Of a stretch of 36,157 bases of DNA, positions 12,874 to 22,136 are shown piece by piece. Below the pieces are notes generated by a model. It saw nothing but the letters and a program-made list of their open reading frames with translations. It had not been told where the DNA came from and searched no databases. A program made the translations under genes and the position numbers. Positions within the stretch are counted from its first letter, which is position 1. Each line of letters begins with the position of its first letter. The DNA is from Chromobacterium aquaticum (GTDB taxonomy: Bacteria > Pseudomonadota > Gammaproteobacteria > Burkholderiales > Chromobacteriaceae), in NCBI RefSeq assembly GCF_021129195.1, contig NZ_JAJOHW010000127.1:1-36157 (forward strand), written 5' to 3'.

Positions 12874-15578
12874 GCCTCGCCGCCCTCGTTCGCGGCATCC
12901 TCGCCTTCGCCATCCAAGGCTTCCGCCTCGTCGTCGCTATCGCCTTCCGCCACTTTTTCCAGGCCGATCAGCTGCTCGCCTTCGTCCAGATTGATCAGGC
13001 GCACGCCCTGGGCGGAGCGGCCGGTTTCGCGCACTTCCGCCACCTTGGTGCGGATCAGCACGCCGCCGGTGGTGATCAGCATCACGTCGTCGGTTTCTTC
13101 CACCAGGCTGGCCGCCACCAGCTTGAAGCCAGTCTTGTCGGTCAGGTCCATCGCGATCACGCCCTGGGTGCCGCGGCTGGTCAGGCGGAAATCGCCGGTG
13201 CGGGTACGCTTGCCGTAGCCGCCGTTGCTGGCGGTCAGCACCATCTGGTCTTCGGAGTTGGTCACCAGCAGGGAGATCAGCTTCTGACCCTCGCCCAGCT
13301 TCATGCCGCGCACGCCTCTGGAAGTGCGTCCCATCGGCCGCACCTGGCTTTCGCTGAAGCGCACCGATTTGCCGGCGTCGGAGAACAACATCACCTGATC
13401 GCCCTCGACCGGCAGGCCATCCTCGATCAGTTCGCCTTCGACCGCGATGTCTTCCTCCACGATGGCCTCGTCATCCTCGTCGCCCTGGCCAGCCACGCTC
13501 TTGCCGCAGGTCAGCGCCACGCCGATCAAATAATTGCCTTCGTCCAGGTTGATGGCGATGATGCCGGCCGCGCGCGGCTTGGAGAAGGCGCGCAACGGCG
13601 TCTTCTTCACGGTGCCGTCGGCGGTGGCCATGAACACGTACTGGTCGTCGCGGAATTCCTTGACCGGCAGCAGCGCGTTGATCTTCTCGCCCTCTTCCAG
13701 CGGCAGCACATTGACCATGGGCTTGCCGCGGCTCTGACGACCACCCTGCGGCAGGTCGTAGACCTTGCGCCAGTAGCAGCGGCCGCGGCTGGAGAAGCAC
13801 AGCACGAAATCGTGGGTATTGGCCACGAACAAGGTGTCGATGAAGTCATCGTCCTTGGTGGCCGCCGCCTGCTTGCCGCGGCCGCCACGGCGCTGGGCGC
13901 TGTAGTCGTCGATCGGCTGGGCCTTGATGTAGCCGGTATGGGAGATGGTCACCACCATGTCTTGCGGGGTGATCAAGTCCTCGATATTGATGTCGCCGCC
14001 GAAGGGCTCGATCTCGGAGCGGCGCGCGTCGCCGAACTGGGCGCGGATGGCGGACAGTTCGTCGCTGATGATCTGGTTGATGCGTTCCGGCTTGGCCAGG
14101 ATGTCCAGCAAGTCCAGAATCACCGCCATGATGTCGCGGTATTCGGCGACGATCTTGTCTTGCTCCAGGCCGGTCAGGCGCTGCAGGCGCATTTCCAGGA
14201 TGGCTTGGGCCTGGGCGTCGGACAGGCGGTAGCCATTGGCCTTGAGGCCGAATTCTTCGGCCAAGCCGTCCGGACGCGCCTTGTCCTGATCCACGCGCGA
14301 CAGCATTTCCTCGACCAGCGGCGAACGCCATTCGCGCTCCATCAGCGCGATCTTGGCCTGCGGCGGAGTTTCCGACGCCTTGATCAGCGCGATGATTTCG
14401 TCGACGTTGGACAGCGCGACGGCCAGGCCTTCCAGGATGTGGCCACGCTCGCGCGCCTTGCGCAGTTCGAAGATGGTGCGGCGGGTCACCACTTCGCGGC
14501 GGTGACGCAGGAATTCCACCAGGATCTGCTTCAGGTTCAACAAGCGCGGCTGGCCGTCGACCAGCGCCACCATATTGATGCCGAAGCTGTCCTGCAGCTG
14601 GGTCAGCTTGTACAGGTGATTGAGCACCACTTCCGGCATTTCGCCGCGCTTGAGCTCGATCACCACGCGCATGCCGGACTTGTCGGACTCGTCGCGCAGG
14701 TCGGAGATGCCCTCGATCTGCTTGTCGCGCACCAGTTCGCCGATGCGTTCCAGCAGCCGCGCCTTGTTCACCTGGTACGGGATCTCGTCGACGATGATGG
14801 CCTGGCGGTCGCCCTTGCCGATGTCTTCGAAATGAACGCGCGCGCGCATGATCACGCGGCCGCGGCCGGTGCGGTAGCCTTCCTTGACGCCGGCGGTGCC
14901 GTAGATGATGCCGGCGGTGGGAAAATCAGGCGCCGGGATGATATCGATCAGCTCGTCTATGGTCAGATCGCTATTGGCCAGCAAGGCCAGGCAGGCGTCC
15001 ACCACCTCGTTCAGATTGTGCGGCGGAATATTGGTGGCCATGCCCACGGCAATGCCGGAGGAGCCGTTGATCAGCAGATTGGGGATCTTGGCCGGCAGGA
15101 TCAGCGGCTCGTGTTCGGAGCCGTCGTAGTTGGGACCGAAGTCCACGGTTTCCTTCTCGATGTCGGCCAGCAGTTCATGGGCGATGCGCGCCATGCGGAT
15201 TTCGGTGTAACGCATCGCGGCGGCGTTGTCGCCGTCCACCGAACCGAAGTTGCCCTGACCGTCCACCAAGGGGTAGCGCAGCGAGAAATCCTGCGCCATG
15301 CGCACGATGGTGTCGTACACCGCGGTGTCGCCGTGCGGGTGGTATTTACCGATCACATCGCCAACGATACGCGCCGATTTCTTGTACGCGCGGTTCCAGT
15401 CGTTGGACAGCTCGTGCATGGCGTACAGCACCCGACGGTGCACCGGCTTCAGGCCATCGCGCACATCAGGCAAGGCGCGGCCCACGATCACGCTCATCGC
15501 GTAATCCAGATAAGAGCGGCGCATCTCCTCTTCGAGGCTGATGGGGATGGTTTCCTTGGCGAACAGGTTATCGGTCAT
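12870..15578 (-). CDS. gyrA: DNA gyrase subunit A
   Basis: A 902-residue subunit of the type II topoisomerase that supercoils DNA; GyrA cuts and rejoins DNA and acts with GyrB. The N-terminus [19 protein letters not shown] is typical, the catalytic tyrosine is Y124 in AAMRYTE, and the GyrA-box QRRGGRG begins the C-terminal DNA-wrapping pinwheel. At the quinolone-interaction positions the residues are T85 and D89 (HGDTAVYD); Thr occurs naturally in other species such as Pseudomonas aeruginosa and is not by itself evidence of resistance. An acidic insertion ([21 protein letters not shown]) sits in the C-terminal domain, and the tail is also highly acidic. The start at 15578 is chosen over an upstream in-frame ATG inside the leader hairpin. 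Confidence 0.97.
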   Translation of the reverse strand: MTDNLFAKETIPISLEEEMRRSYLDYAMSVIVGRALPDVRDGLKPVHRRVLYAMHELSNDWNRAYKKSARIVGDVIGKYHPHGDTAVYDTIVRMAQDFSLRYPLVDGQGNFGSVDGDNAAAMRYTEIRMARIAHELLADIEKETVDFGPNYDGSEHEPLILPAKIPNLLINGSSGIAVGMATNIPPHNLNEVVDACLALLANSDLTIDELIDIIPAPDFPTAGIIYGTAGVKEGYRTGRGRVIMRARVHFEDIGKGDRQAIIVDEIPYQVNKARLLERIGELVRDKQIEGISDLRDESDKSGMRVVIELKRGEMPEVVLNHLYKLTQLQDSFGINMVALVDGQPRLLNLKQILVEFLRHRREVVTRRTIFELRKARERGHILEGLAVALSNVDEIIALIKASETPPQAKIALMEREWRSPLVEEMLSRVDQDKARPDGLAEEFGLKANGYRLSDAQAQAILEMRLQRLTGLEQDKIVAEYRDIMAVILDLLDILAKPERINQIISDELSAIRAQFGDARRSEIEPFGGDINIEDLITPQDMVVTISHTGYIKAQPIDDYSAQRRGGRGKQAAATKDDDFIDTLFVANTHDFVLCFSSRGRCYWRKVYDLPQGGRQSRGKPMVNVLPLEEGEKINALLPVKEFRDDQYVFMATADGTVKKTPLRAFSKPRAAGIIAINLDEGNYLIGVALTCGKSVAGQGDEDDEAIVEEDIAVEGELIEDGLPVEGDQVMLFSDAGKSVRFSESQVRPMGRTSRGVRGMKLGEGQKLISLLVTNSEDQMVLTASNGGYGKRTRTGDFRLTSRGTQGVIAMDLTDKTGFKLVAASLVEETDDVMLITTGGVLIRTKVAEVRETGRSAQGVRLINLDEGEQLIGLEKVAEGDSDDEAEALDGEGEDAANEGGEA

Positions 15579-15604
15579 AGTTTCTTGATTCGTAAGGATG
15601 AACA

Positions 15605-15653
15605 GGCCGCCCTGCGATTGCGGGTGCATTCACGCGCCCGCCGCAGGGCGGCC
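15605..15653 (-). promoter_or_regulatory. Long hairpin in the gyrA 5' region
   Basis: GGCCGCCCTGCG (15605-15616) and CGCAGGGCGGCC (15642-15653) are perfect 12-bp arms, with a 5-bp inner stem GCGGG/CCCGC. There is no adjacent T-run for the rmuC transcript. It lies between a possible gyrA -10 (TAGAAT on the minus strand, 15682-15677) and the gyrA start, so it would be in the mRNA leader, or it may partly terminate rmuC. Confidence 0.5.
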
Positions 15654-15713
15654 AGCATTAAGTAATGACAGCCTGTATTCTATCACGAAACGGTCATCTC
15701 CAACTGACTTCCG

Positions 15714-17276
15714 TCAGTCCGGAAGCGGTTCGCCGACCTCGTCTTCGCCCGGCTCTTCCTCGGCGCCGAGTTTAAGATGCTGTTGCAATTGCTTGTTATT
15801 GCGCACCCCCAGTTTGCGCAGGCGCTCGGCGCTGGCCACCAGGTTGCCGCGGCCGCTGGATAGCTGTTTCATCGCGTCGCCGAAGCTGTCGCGCGCATTG
15901 TCCAGCTGCTTGCCCAGTTTCTCCAGATTGCCGGCAAAGCCGACGAATTTGTCGTACAAGGCGCCGCCCTGGCGCGCGATCTCCTGCGCGTTCTGGTTCT
16001 GGTATTCATAGCGCCAGATGCTGGCCACGGTGCGCAGCGTCGCCAGCAGGGTGCTGGGACCGACTATCATGATGCGGCGCTCGAAAGCCTCGCTGAACAG
16101 GCTCATGTCCTGCTGCACCGCCAACAGATAGGCCGGCTCCACCGGGATGAACATGAACACGAAGTCCAGGGTGTTCAAGCGGTACAGGTCCTGGTAACGC
16201 TTTTCCGACAAGGTGCGGATATGGGCGCGGATGGCCGCGACGTGGGCTTTCATTTCCGCCGCGCGCTCGGCCTCGTCCTCGGCGGCGGTATAGCGCACAT
16301 AGGCGTTCAGCGACACCTTGGAATCCACCACCAGCTGCTTGCCTTCCGGCAGGTCTATCACCACGTCGGGCTGATAGCGGCGGACGCCGTCCTCGCCGGC
16401 CACCACATCGGACACCTGCACCCGGTATTCGCGGTCCTTGTGCAGGCCGGAAGTCTCCAGCACCCGTTCCAGCACCATCTCGCCCCAGGTGCCCTGCGCC
16501 TTGCTGCTGGCGCCGGTCAAGGCATTGGTCAGCGCCGCCGCGTCGTCGCCCAGCCGGCTATTGAGCTCTTGCAGGCGCTTGAGCTCCGCCTCCAGCGACA
16601 AGCGCCCCTGGCTGTCTTTTTCATAACTGTCCTGCACCAGCTTGCCGAAATCCTGCAAGCGCTGCTGCAAGGGGCTGAGCAGGTGATCCAGGTTCTGCTG
16701 GTTTTGCTCGGTGAAACGCTTGGCCTTCTCCTCCAGGATGTCGCCGGCCAGCGCCTTGAACTGCGCCGCCATGCTTTCGCGCGCCTCGCGCAGCAGCTCC
16801 AGTTTTTCAGCGTTCTGGCCGCGCTCCTGCTCCAGCAAGGTCGTCAATTCCTGCTCGCGCGCGGTGAGCCGGGTGATTTCCTCGCCCTGCGTCTGCGCCC
16901 GCCCCTGCAGCGCGGCCAACATCTTGCCCTGCTCTTCGCTAGCGGCCAGCAGCGCGCCGACACGGCGCAACTCCGCCTGCAACTGGCCCAACTGCCTATC
17001 CCGCTCCTGCGCCTGCCGCTCCAGTTCCGGCACGCGCTGAGCGCGCGCCACATAAGCGCCCAACTGGGTCTGGATATCGCCCAACTGCTGCCCTTGTTGC
17101 TGCGCTTGAGCCAGCGCGGCCCGTTCCCGCTGCCGGCATTCATCCAATTGCAGGCGCGTCATTTCCTGCTGTGCCTGCAGCTCCGCAGCCTGCCTTGCGA
17201 GACGGCCGCGCAGCAAGGCCGCGGCCGCGCCGGCGGCCAGCAGCCCCAGCAACAAGCCGATCACCAACATTTCCAT
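15714..17276 (-). CDS. rmuC: DNA recombination protein RmuC homologue
   Basis: A 520-residue protein. An N-terminal membrane-like helix (~4-22) is followed by a long coiled coil rich in Q/E/R/A (~25-190) and the RmuC core (~200-480), a nuclease-like domain with GTWGEMVLERVLETSGL, PDVVIDLPEGKQLVVDSKVSLNAY and FMFIPVEPAYL. E. coli RmuC limits inversions at short repeats; its biochemistry is still unclear. The ATG overlaps the stop of the ATPase gene upstream by one base (TAATG), indicating coupling. Its last codons overlap the presumed gyrA promoter. Confidence 0.9.
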   Translation of the reverse strand: MEMLVIGLLLGLLAAGAAAALLRGRLARQAAELQAQQEMTRLQLDECRQRERAALAQAQQQGQQLGDIQTQLGAYVARAQRVPELERQAQERDRQLGQLQAELRRVGALLAASEEQGKMLAALQGRAQTQGEEITRLTAREQELTTLLEQERGQNAEKLELLREARESMAAQFKALAGDILEEKAKRFTEQNQQNLDHLLSPLQQRLQDFGKLVQDSYEKDSQGRLSLEAELKRLQELNSRLGDDAAALTNALTGASSKAQGTWGEMVLERVLETSGLHKDREYRVQVSDVVAGEDGVRRYQPDVVIDLPEGKQLVVDSKVSLNAYVRYTAAEDEAERAAEMKAHVAAIRAHIRTLSEKRYQDLYRLNTLDFVFMFIPVEPAYLLAVQQDMSLFSEAFERRIMIVGPSTLLATLRTVASIWRYEYQNQNAQEIARQGGALYDKFVGFAGNLEKLGKQLDNARDSFGDAMKQLSSGRGNLVASAERLRKLGVRNNKQLQQHLKLGAEEEPGEDEVGEPLPD

Positions 17277-17863
17277 TACGTGACCTCAAACTGGCCGGCC
17301 CGCATCCCGCGGCCCGGCAGCGACTGTTCGATGATGAAGCGCAGCCGTTGCTCCAAGGGTGCCGGCGGCACTTCGATGATGTGATAACCCAGACGCCGAT
17401 AGGTCCGCTCCATCGCGGCGCAAGTACGCTCCGCCTCGGCGAAACTCTGCTTGCGCTCCTGGTCCTGCACGAAAATCTCGCGCCACGGCGGCAGCAAGAA
17501 CACATGGCGATGATAGGGAAAACGCTCGGCGGCGGCTTGCATATGCGCGGGTATCGGCAAGCCCTGCAAGTCGAGATAGCCCAACACATCGGGCAGGCCG
17601 CGATCAAAGAACACCGGACCGGGCAAGCCCGCCGCCAGCCGCAGGCTGCGCAGTTCCCAGCCCAGCATCGCCTCGGCAAAGGCACAGGGGTCCACCCAAG
17701 GCAAGGCGCGCCCGCCTATCAGCGCCTGATCTTGGATGATGGCGCGGCCAGCCTCGTCCATCACCGAATGTCCGGCGGCGCGCAAGGCTTCCAGCAAGGC
17801 GCTCTTGCCGGCGCCCGGACCACCGGTCAGCACCAATAAGCGCGAATCCGCCCGCAGGCTCAC
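17276..17863 (-). CDS. AAA-type ATPase / NTPase of the AAA_28 group
   Basis: A 195-residue P-loop protein. Walker A is VLTGGPGAGKSALL about ten residues from the start; FFDRGLPDVLGYLD provides the DxG-like acidic motif, and an arginine-rich lid follows (QERKQSFAEAERTC). This resembles the small AAA_28 domain found alone or at the end of NadR, and suggests a nucleoside or metabolite kinase-like activity. A GTG start at 17863 overlaps the recJ stop (GTGA) and gives the usual family N-terminus; an ATG at 17914 would overlap recJ by 55 bp. It is coupled to both recJ and rmuC. The role in this repair operon is unknown. Confidence 0.8.
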   Translation of the reverse strand: MSLRADSRLLVLTGGPGAGKSALLEALRAAGHSVMDEAGRAIIQDQALIGGRALPWVDPCAFAEAMLGWELRSLRLAAGLPGPVFFDRGLPDVLGYLDLQGLPIPAHMQAAAERFPYHRHVFLLPPWREIFVQDQERKQSFAEAERTCAAMERTYRRLGYHIIEVPPAPLEQRLRFIIEQSLPGRGMRAGQFEVT

Positions 17864-19548
17864 ACCGCCGTCCAATGCTGCAAATACACTTGCAGCTCCT
17901 TGCGGCCCTGCCACTCATTGGCGATCAGCTGGTAGACCGCGTCGACATTGTCCGGCAGCCACTCCACCTGGTTGAACAGCATGGCGTCGAACTCCTCGCC
18001 GTCACGCGCCAGCCGCAGCTTCAGATGCTTGTCGCCGACCACGCGCTGGCTCATCACCGCGAAGCGGTCGTGGAAATACGGCACCGGGAAGCCCTGGCCC
18101 CAGACCTCGGCCGCCAATTGTTCGGCGAAGACCAGGTTCAGTTCGCGCGGCGCCAGGCTGCCATCGGTTTCTATGGTACGGGTCAGATGGCGCTCTTCCA
18201 GCAGTTCGCGCGCAACCGCCTCGAAGGCGCGCTGGAATTCGTCGAAACGCGCTTGCCGCAGGCTCAGGCCGGCCGCCATCGCGTGGCCGCCGAACTTGAG
18301 GATCAGGCCGGGATGGCGCTTGAACACCAGATCCAGCGCGTCGCGCAGATGGAAGCCGGGAATCGAGCGGCCCGAGCCCTTGATTTCGCCGTCGTCGCCG
18401 GGCGCGAACACAATGGCCGGGCGGTGGAAACGCTCTTTCAGCCGCGAGGCGACGATGCCGACCACGCCCTGATGCCAATCGTCGCGGAACAGGCTCAGCG
18501 TATAGCGGTTGTCGGCGTCGATGCCGGACAGCGCCGCCAGCGCCTCGTCCTGCATGCCGTGCTCTATGCTGCGCCGTTCGCGGTTGAGCTGGTCCAGCTG
18601 CTGCGCCAGCCGCATCGCCTGCTCCTCGTTGGCGGCCAGCAGGCAGGCGATGCCCAGGCTCATGTCGTCCAGGCGGCCGGCGGCGTTCAGCCGCGGGCCC
18701 AGCGTGAAGCCGAGGTCGAAGGTATTCGCCTTGTAATGGGCGCGGCCGGCGACGCGGAACAGCGCGGCGATGCCCGGCGTCATGCGGCCGGCGCGCATGC
18801 GCTTGAGGCCGTTTTCCACCAGGGTGCGGTTGTTCTGGTCCAACCGCACCACGTCGGCCACCGTGCCCAGCGCCACATAGTCCAGCAACTCGCCCAGATT
18901 GGGCTGGCCGCGCTCATCGAACACGCCGCGCCGGCGCATTTCGGCGCGCAAGGCCAGCAGTACGTAGAACATCACGCCGACGCCGGCCAGGTTCTTGGAC
19001 GGGAATTCGCAGCCGGGCTGATTCGGATTGACGATCAGCGCCTCAGGCAGCACATCGCCGGGCAGGTGGTGATCGGTGACCAGCACCTCGATGCCGCGCG
19101 CCTTGGCGGCGAGCACGCCGTCGACGCTGGCGATGCCGTTGTCGACGGTGACGATGATGTCCGGGTTCTGACGCGCGGCCAGCTCAACGATTTCCGGCGT
19201 CAGGCCATAACCGTATTCAAAGCGATTGGGCACGATGAAATCCACGCGCGCGCCCAGCATGGACAGGCCCTTGACCGCCACCGCGCAGGCGGTGGCGCCG
19301 TCGGCGTCGTAGTCGGCCACCACCAGCAGGCGCTGACCGGCGGCGACGGCGTCGGCCAGCCGGCTGGCCATCGGCTGGATATTTTTCAGATCCTGATAGG
19401 GCAGCAAGGCCTTGAGGCCGTAATCCAGCTCGGCGCAGTCGCAGATGCCGCGCGCGGCGTAAAGCCGCGCCATCAGCGGGCTCAAGCCCTGGCGCAGCAA
19501 TTGTTCCTGGGTGTCGGCCGGTATGGCGCGGGGGACGATTCGGGACAT
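17860..19548 (-). CDS. recJ: Single-stranded-DNA-specific 5'-3' exonuclease RecJ
   Basis: A 562-residue DHH-family nuclease for recombination (RecF pathway), base-excision and mismatch repair. The metal-binding motifs are complete: D79-Y-D81-A-D83 (VVADYDADGATA), D136 (TVDNGIAS), D159-H160-H161 (VTDHHLPGD) and the DHHA1-domain GSGRSIPGFHLRDAL plus GGHAMAAGLSL. Length is close to E. coli RecJ (577). The start at 19548 has a weak Shine-Dalgarno. It is 6 bp downstream of the rpfE-type gene and overlaps the ATPase gene, forming a four-gene operon. Confidence 0.96.
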   Translation of the reverse strand: MSRIVPRAIPADTQEQLLRQGLSPLMARLYAARGICDCAELDYGLKALLPYQDLKNIQPMASRLADAVAAGQRLLVVADYDADGATACAVAVKGLSMLGARVDFIVPNRFEYGYGLTPEIVELAARQNPDIIVTVDNGIASVDGVLAAKARGIEVLVTDHHLPGDVLPEALIVNPNQPGCEFPSKNLAGVGVMFYVLLALRAEMRRRGVFDERGQPNLGELLDYVALGTVADVVRLDQNNRTLVENGLKRMRAGRMTPGIAALFRVAGRAHYKANTFDLGFTLGPRLNAAGRLDDMSLGIACLLAANEEQAMRLAQQLDQLNRERRSIEHGMQDEALAALSGIDADNRYTLSLFRDDWHQGVVGIVASRLKERFHRPAIVFAPGDDGEIKGSGRSIPGFHLRDALDLVFKRHPGLILKFGGHAMAAGLSLRQARFDEFQRAFEAVARELLEERHLTRTIETDGSLAPRELNLVFAEQLAAEVWGQGFPVPYFHDRFAVMSQRVVGDKHLKLRLARDGEEFDAMLFNQVEWLPDNVDAVYQLIANEWQGRKELQVYLQHWTAV

Positions 19549-19554
19549 GTTTTC

Positions 19555-20562
19555 TCAGTACAAGGCGGACAACGGCAGCGGCCGCTTCCAGAATTTCCAT
19601 AGATCATTGCGGCGGATGTTCAATTCCAGCCCCCTGGGGCCGTGCGCGCGCAGCGTCAGGCTGTCGATGCGGCCTTGGCGCAGCGCCTGCAACAGCGGCG
19701 CGAACCAGTCGCGCTCCAGCCGCAGCAGCGCGTCGCGCCAGCCCCAGGCGTCGCGGTATTGCGCCGCCGCCTGCAACGCGTCCAGCACTAGCAGGCTGTC
19801 GCGGCCGCCGGCCTGGTCGATGAAGCCGGCGAAGTCGTAAGGCGCTGGCAGACAAGGCGCGCCGGCCTCGGCGGCGATCAGACCCAGCCAGTCCTCGTCG
19901 GCGAACACCTGCTCGGCCGGCGCGCGCCAGTCCGGCTCGGCTCCGCCGCCCCATAGCCACAGGCTGTTGACGCTGAGTTCGCCTCGCGCCTCGCGCGCGT
20001 CGTTCAGCGGATGGGTGTACAACAGCATCTGCGCTTCATTCAGCAGCCGGCTCCAGTCCAGGCCGCGCTCGCCCCGCGGCAGGTGGGCGTTGACGTCCTC
20101 GCCCACCGCGTCCGGCAAGGGCGTGAAGCTGGCGGCCGCGGCGGCCTCCAACTGCAGCAGCCAGCGTGCCGGTTCCAGCGGATGGATGCGCCAGCCGTCC
20201 TCGGCGAAATGGCGGTTCAGCGTGGCGGCCAATTCATCCGCCTCCGCCTGGCTCAAGCTCATCACGCCGATATCGGCCAGCAAGGCGCGGTCGCGGTCCA
20301 CGCGCAGATGCACCGGATCGGCCAGCAGCCAATCCCCCTGCTCCGCCGGCAAGCCGGCCTGCCGCGCCAGCAAGCGCGCCAGGCCCTCGGTCGAACCGCG
20401 CCACGGTACGGCCAGCATTTCGCTCAAGGCCGCCGGCCGTTCAAGGCGCGCGCCCTGGCCCAGCAAACGCTGCAGGGCCGGCATTTCCAAGCCCTTGCAC
20501 ACATCGGCGCCGTCGTGACCGTCCAGCCAGAGCAAACCCGGCAACAGCAATGTCAATTTCAT
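19555..20562 (-). CDS. RpfE-type conserved protein, phosphoglycerate mutase-like
   Basis: A 335-residue protein resembling the 'regulatory protein RpfE type' family, whose N-terminus (LLLPGLLWLDGHD) looks like a remnant of the alkaline-phosphatase/cofactor-independent phosphoglycerate mutase fold. Typical catalytic residues of that superfamily are not evident, so enzymatic activity is uncertain. The conserved C-terminal part has VNSLWLWGGG and a LRAHGPRGLELNIRRNDLWKFWKRP ending. Adjacency to recJ is also seen in the Xanthomonas rpf gene cluster, which supports the identification but not a quorum-sensing role here. It heads the operon with recJ, the ATPase and rmuC. Confidence 0.72.
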   Translation of the reverse strand: MKLTLLLPGLLWLDGHDGADVCKGLEMPALQRLLGQGARLERPAALSEMLAVPWRGSTEGLARLLARQAGLPAEQGDWLLADPVHLRVDRDRALLADIGVMSLSQAEADELAATLNRHFAEDGWRIHPLEPARWLLQLEAAAAASFTPLPDAVGEDVNAHLPRGERGLDWSRLLNEAQMLLYTHPLNDAREARGELSVNSLWLWGGGAEPDWRAPAEQVFADEDWLGLIAAEAGAPCLPAPYDFAGFIDQAGGRDSLLVLDALQAAAQYRDAWGWRDALLRLERDWFAPLLQALRQGRIDSLTLRAHGPRGLELNIRRNDLWKFWKRPLPLSALY

Positions 20563-20660
20563 TTATCGCTACACAAGGATGGCGAGATCGAAGTAATATC
20601 AAAGCCTTGCAAAAACGCCATGGCATCGCAGCCAGGCGCAATCAGGCCGATAGCATCCGA

Positions 20661-20675
20661 AATCGCGGCTATAAT
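20661..20675 (+). promoter_or_regulatory. Candidate extended -10 promoter of the M23 peptidase leader
   Basis: A perfect TATAAT (20670-20675) in the context GGCTATAAT without a clear -35 box. The ftsK region has the same GGCTATAAT string. A transcript would start near 20682, about 15 nt before the 33-residue ORF. Confidence 0.45.
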
Positions 20676-20696
20676 TTACAGTTTGCACAGGAACTT

Positions 20697-20798
20697 ATGT
20701 CGCGTCAGCGCTCCAAACATCCAGACGCGGCCGCAAGGCCTGTGATTGGCGCACATACGGAACGACAAAGGTTGGCGATGCCAGCCTTTTTTAAGTGA
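20697..20798 (+). CDS. Possible 33-residue leader ORF upstream of the M23 peptidase
   Basis: An ORF starting MSRQRSKHPDAAARP and ending AMPAFFK, with AGGAA 4 nt before the ATG. Its 3' end runs through the terminator-like hairpin at 20768-20792, and its stop (20796-20798) lies 3 nt before the peptidase start. A ribosome translating it would melt the hairpin, an arrangement suited to coupling. The peptide is basic and unrecognised. It could be a chance ORF in an attenuated leader. Confidence 0.4.
   Translation: MSRQRSKHPDAAARPVIGAHTERQRLAMPAFFK
20768..20792 (+). terminator. Intrinsic terminator-like hairpin directly before the M23 peptidase
   Basis: AAGGTTGGC-GAT-GCCAGCCTT forms a 9-bp stem (one G-T pair) followed by a T-run to 20792, only 9 bp before the peptidase ATG at 20802 and about 100 nt after the likely promoter. 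It therefore looks like an attenuator or the end of a small RNA rather than the terminator of an upstream gene. Confidence 0.6.
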
Positions 20799-20801
20799 AC
20801 G

Positions 20802-22136
20802 ATGGATTATCGCAAACTGCTACATATCCCGCAAAACTGCTTCCACAAGCTGGTGAACAATCACCTGAGCCTGCTGGGCATAGCCGCTTCGCTGCCGCTG
20901 TTCGGCATGGCCACCGCCTTTGCCGTGGCCCAGAACGGCGCCCAGCCCGCCAAGCCGGAAGTCTTGCAAAAAGAAGTGACCGAGCAGCTGAGCCTGCCGG
21001 CCTTTTCCTTCAGCGAAAGCGCCACCCGTTACTGGCGCGACGAGGCGATCCAGCGCGGCGACACCATCGCCCGCGTGCTGAACCGCCTGGGCATCCGCGA
21101 CAGCGAGGCCAACCGCTTCCTGCATTCCAGCCCGCTGTCCAAGGATTTGCTCAAGCTGAAGACCGGCGCCACGGTGTCGGTGCAAACCAACGATCTGGGC
21201 GAATTGTTCGGCCTGCGCTTCCTCAACGACGATGAAAACGGCGAACAGGTGCTGGTGGCCATCGAGAAGGTCAACGGCGAATGGCAGGCCAGCGCCGACC
21301 CCATCGCCACCGAGGCGGTGCAGACGGTGCGCTCGCTGCCCATCACCCGCTCGGTCAGCGCCGCGCTGGCCAAGGCCCAGGTGCCGCGCGACATCCGCGC
21401 CCAGCTGACGGAAATCTTCGCCGACCAGTTCAACATCAACTCCCTGGGCAAGGGCGACCGCATCAATCTGGTGTACGAAACCCTGCTCTACAACGGCGCG
21501 CCCATCGCGGCCGGCAATCTGCTGGCGGTGGAAATCAAGCGCGCCGGCAAGCTGCACCAGGCGTTCTACTTCGCCCACGACAGCGAATCCGGCGCCTACT
21601 ACGACGCGCAGGGCAAGCCGATCAAGCAAGGCTTCAGCCAGCAGCCGGTGGCCAATGCCCGCATCAGCTCCGGCTTCGGCTTCCGCAAGCACCCTATCTT
21701 GCGCTCGCTGCGCCTGCATTCCGGCGTGGACTACGCCGCCGCCTCCGGCACCCCCATCATCGCGCCGGCCGACGGCACCCTGGTCAAGGTGGAGCGCCAG
21801 AATGGCTATGGCAATATGGTGGAAATCCGCCACAATCAGAAAATGACCACGCTGTACGCGCACATGAGCCAGTTCGCCAAGGGCGCCCGCGCCGGCAAGA
21901 GCGTCAAGGCCGGCGAAGTGATAGGCTATGTCGGCAGCACCGGCCGCTCCACCGGCCCGCATCTGCACTTCGAAGTGCGGATCAACGGCCAGGCGGTGGA
22001 CCCGGCCACCAACGCGCTGCCGACGCCGGGACTGAGCAGCACTCAGCTGGCCGAATTCAAGTCCGGCAACCGGCAGTTGACCGCTCACCTGCAATTGCTG
22101 CGCGAGCTGCCCACCAATATCGCACTGCTAGACTGA
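20802..22136 (+). CDS. M23 family peptidoglycan endopeptidase (MepM-like)
   Basis: A 444-residue envelope protein, anchored or exported by the hydrophobic segment ~21-43. A central region with LysM/OapA-like features (GDTIARVLNRLGI, SLGKGDRINLVYE) precedes the M23 metallopeptidase domain (~300-405). Zinc-site residues are present: H306 and D310 (HSGVD) and H387-L-H389 (HLHF), so the enzyme should be active and cleave peptide cross-links during wall growth, as E. coli MepM does. Its stop overlaps the anmK start (TGATG), linking wall opening and wall recycling. The start codon lies just after a terminator-like hairpin. Confidence 0.9.
   Translation: MDYRKLLHIPQNCFHKLVNNHLSLLGIAASLPLFGMATAFAVAQNGAQPAKPEVLQKEVTEQLSLPAFSFSESATRYWRDEAIQRGDTIARVLNRLGIRDSEANRFLHSSPLSKDLLKLKTGATVSVQTNDLGELFGLRFLNDDENGEQVLVAIEKVNGEWQASADPIATEAVQTVRSLPITRSVSAALAKAQVPRDIRAQLTEIFADQFNINSLGKGDRINLVYETLLYNGAPIAAGNLLAVEIKRAGKLHQAFYFAHDSESGAYYDAQGKPIKQGFSQQPVANARISSGFGFRKHPILRSLRLHSGVDYAAASGTPIIAPADGTLVKVERQNGYGNMVEIRHNQKMTTLYAHMSQFAKGARAGKSVKAGEVIGYVGSTGRSTGPHLHFEVRINGQAVDPATNALPTPGLSSTQLAEFKSGNRQLTAHLQLLRELPTNIALLD

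Noticed and set aside
14900-15400. Quinolone-resistance mutation in gyrA
   Set aside because: Thr at the Ser83-equivalent position is the natural residue in several species, and the Asp87-equivalent is unchanged.
13812-15665. 617-codon open frame antisense to gyrA
   Set aside because: Shadow of gyrA; H/Q/D/V-rich composition and no recognisable motif.
17875-19602. 575-codon open frame antisense to recJ
   Set aside because: Shadow of recJ with the same low-complexity composition.
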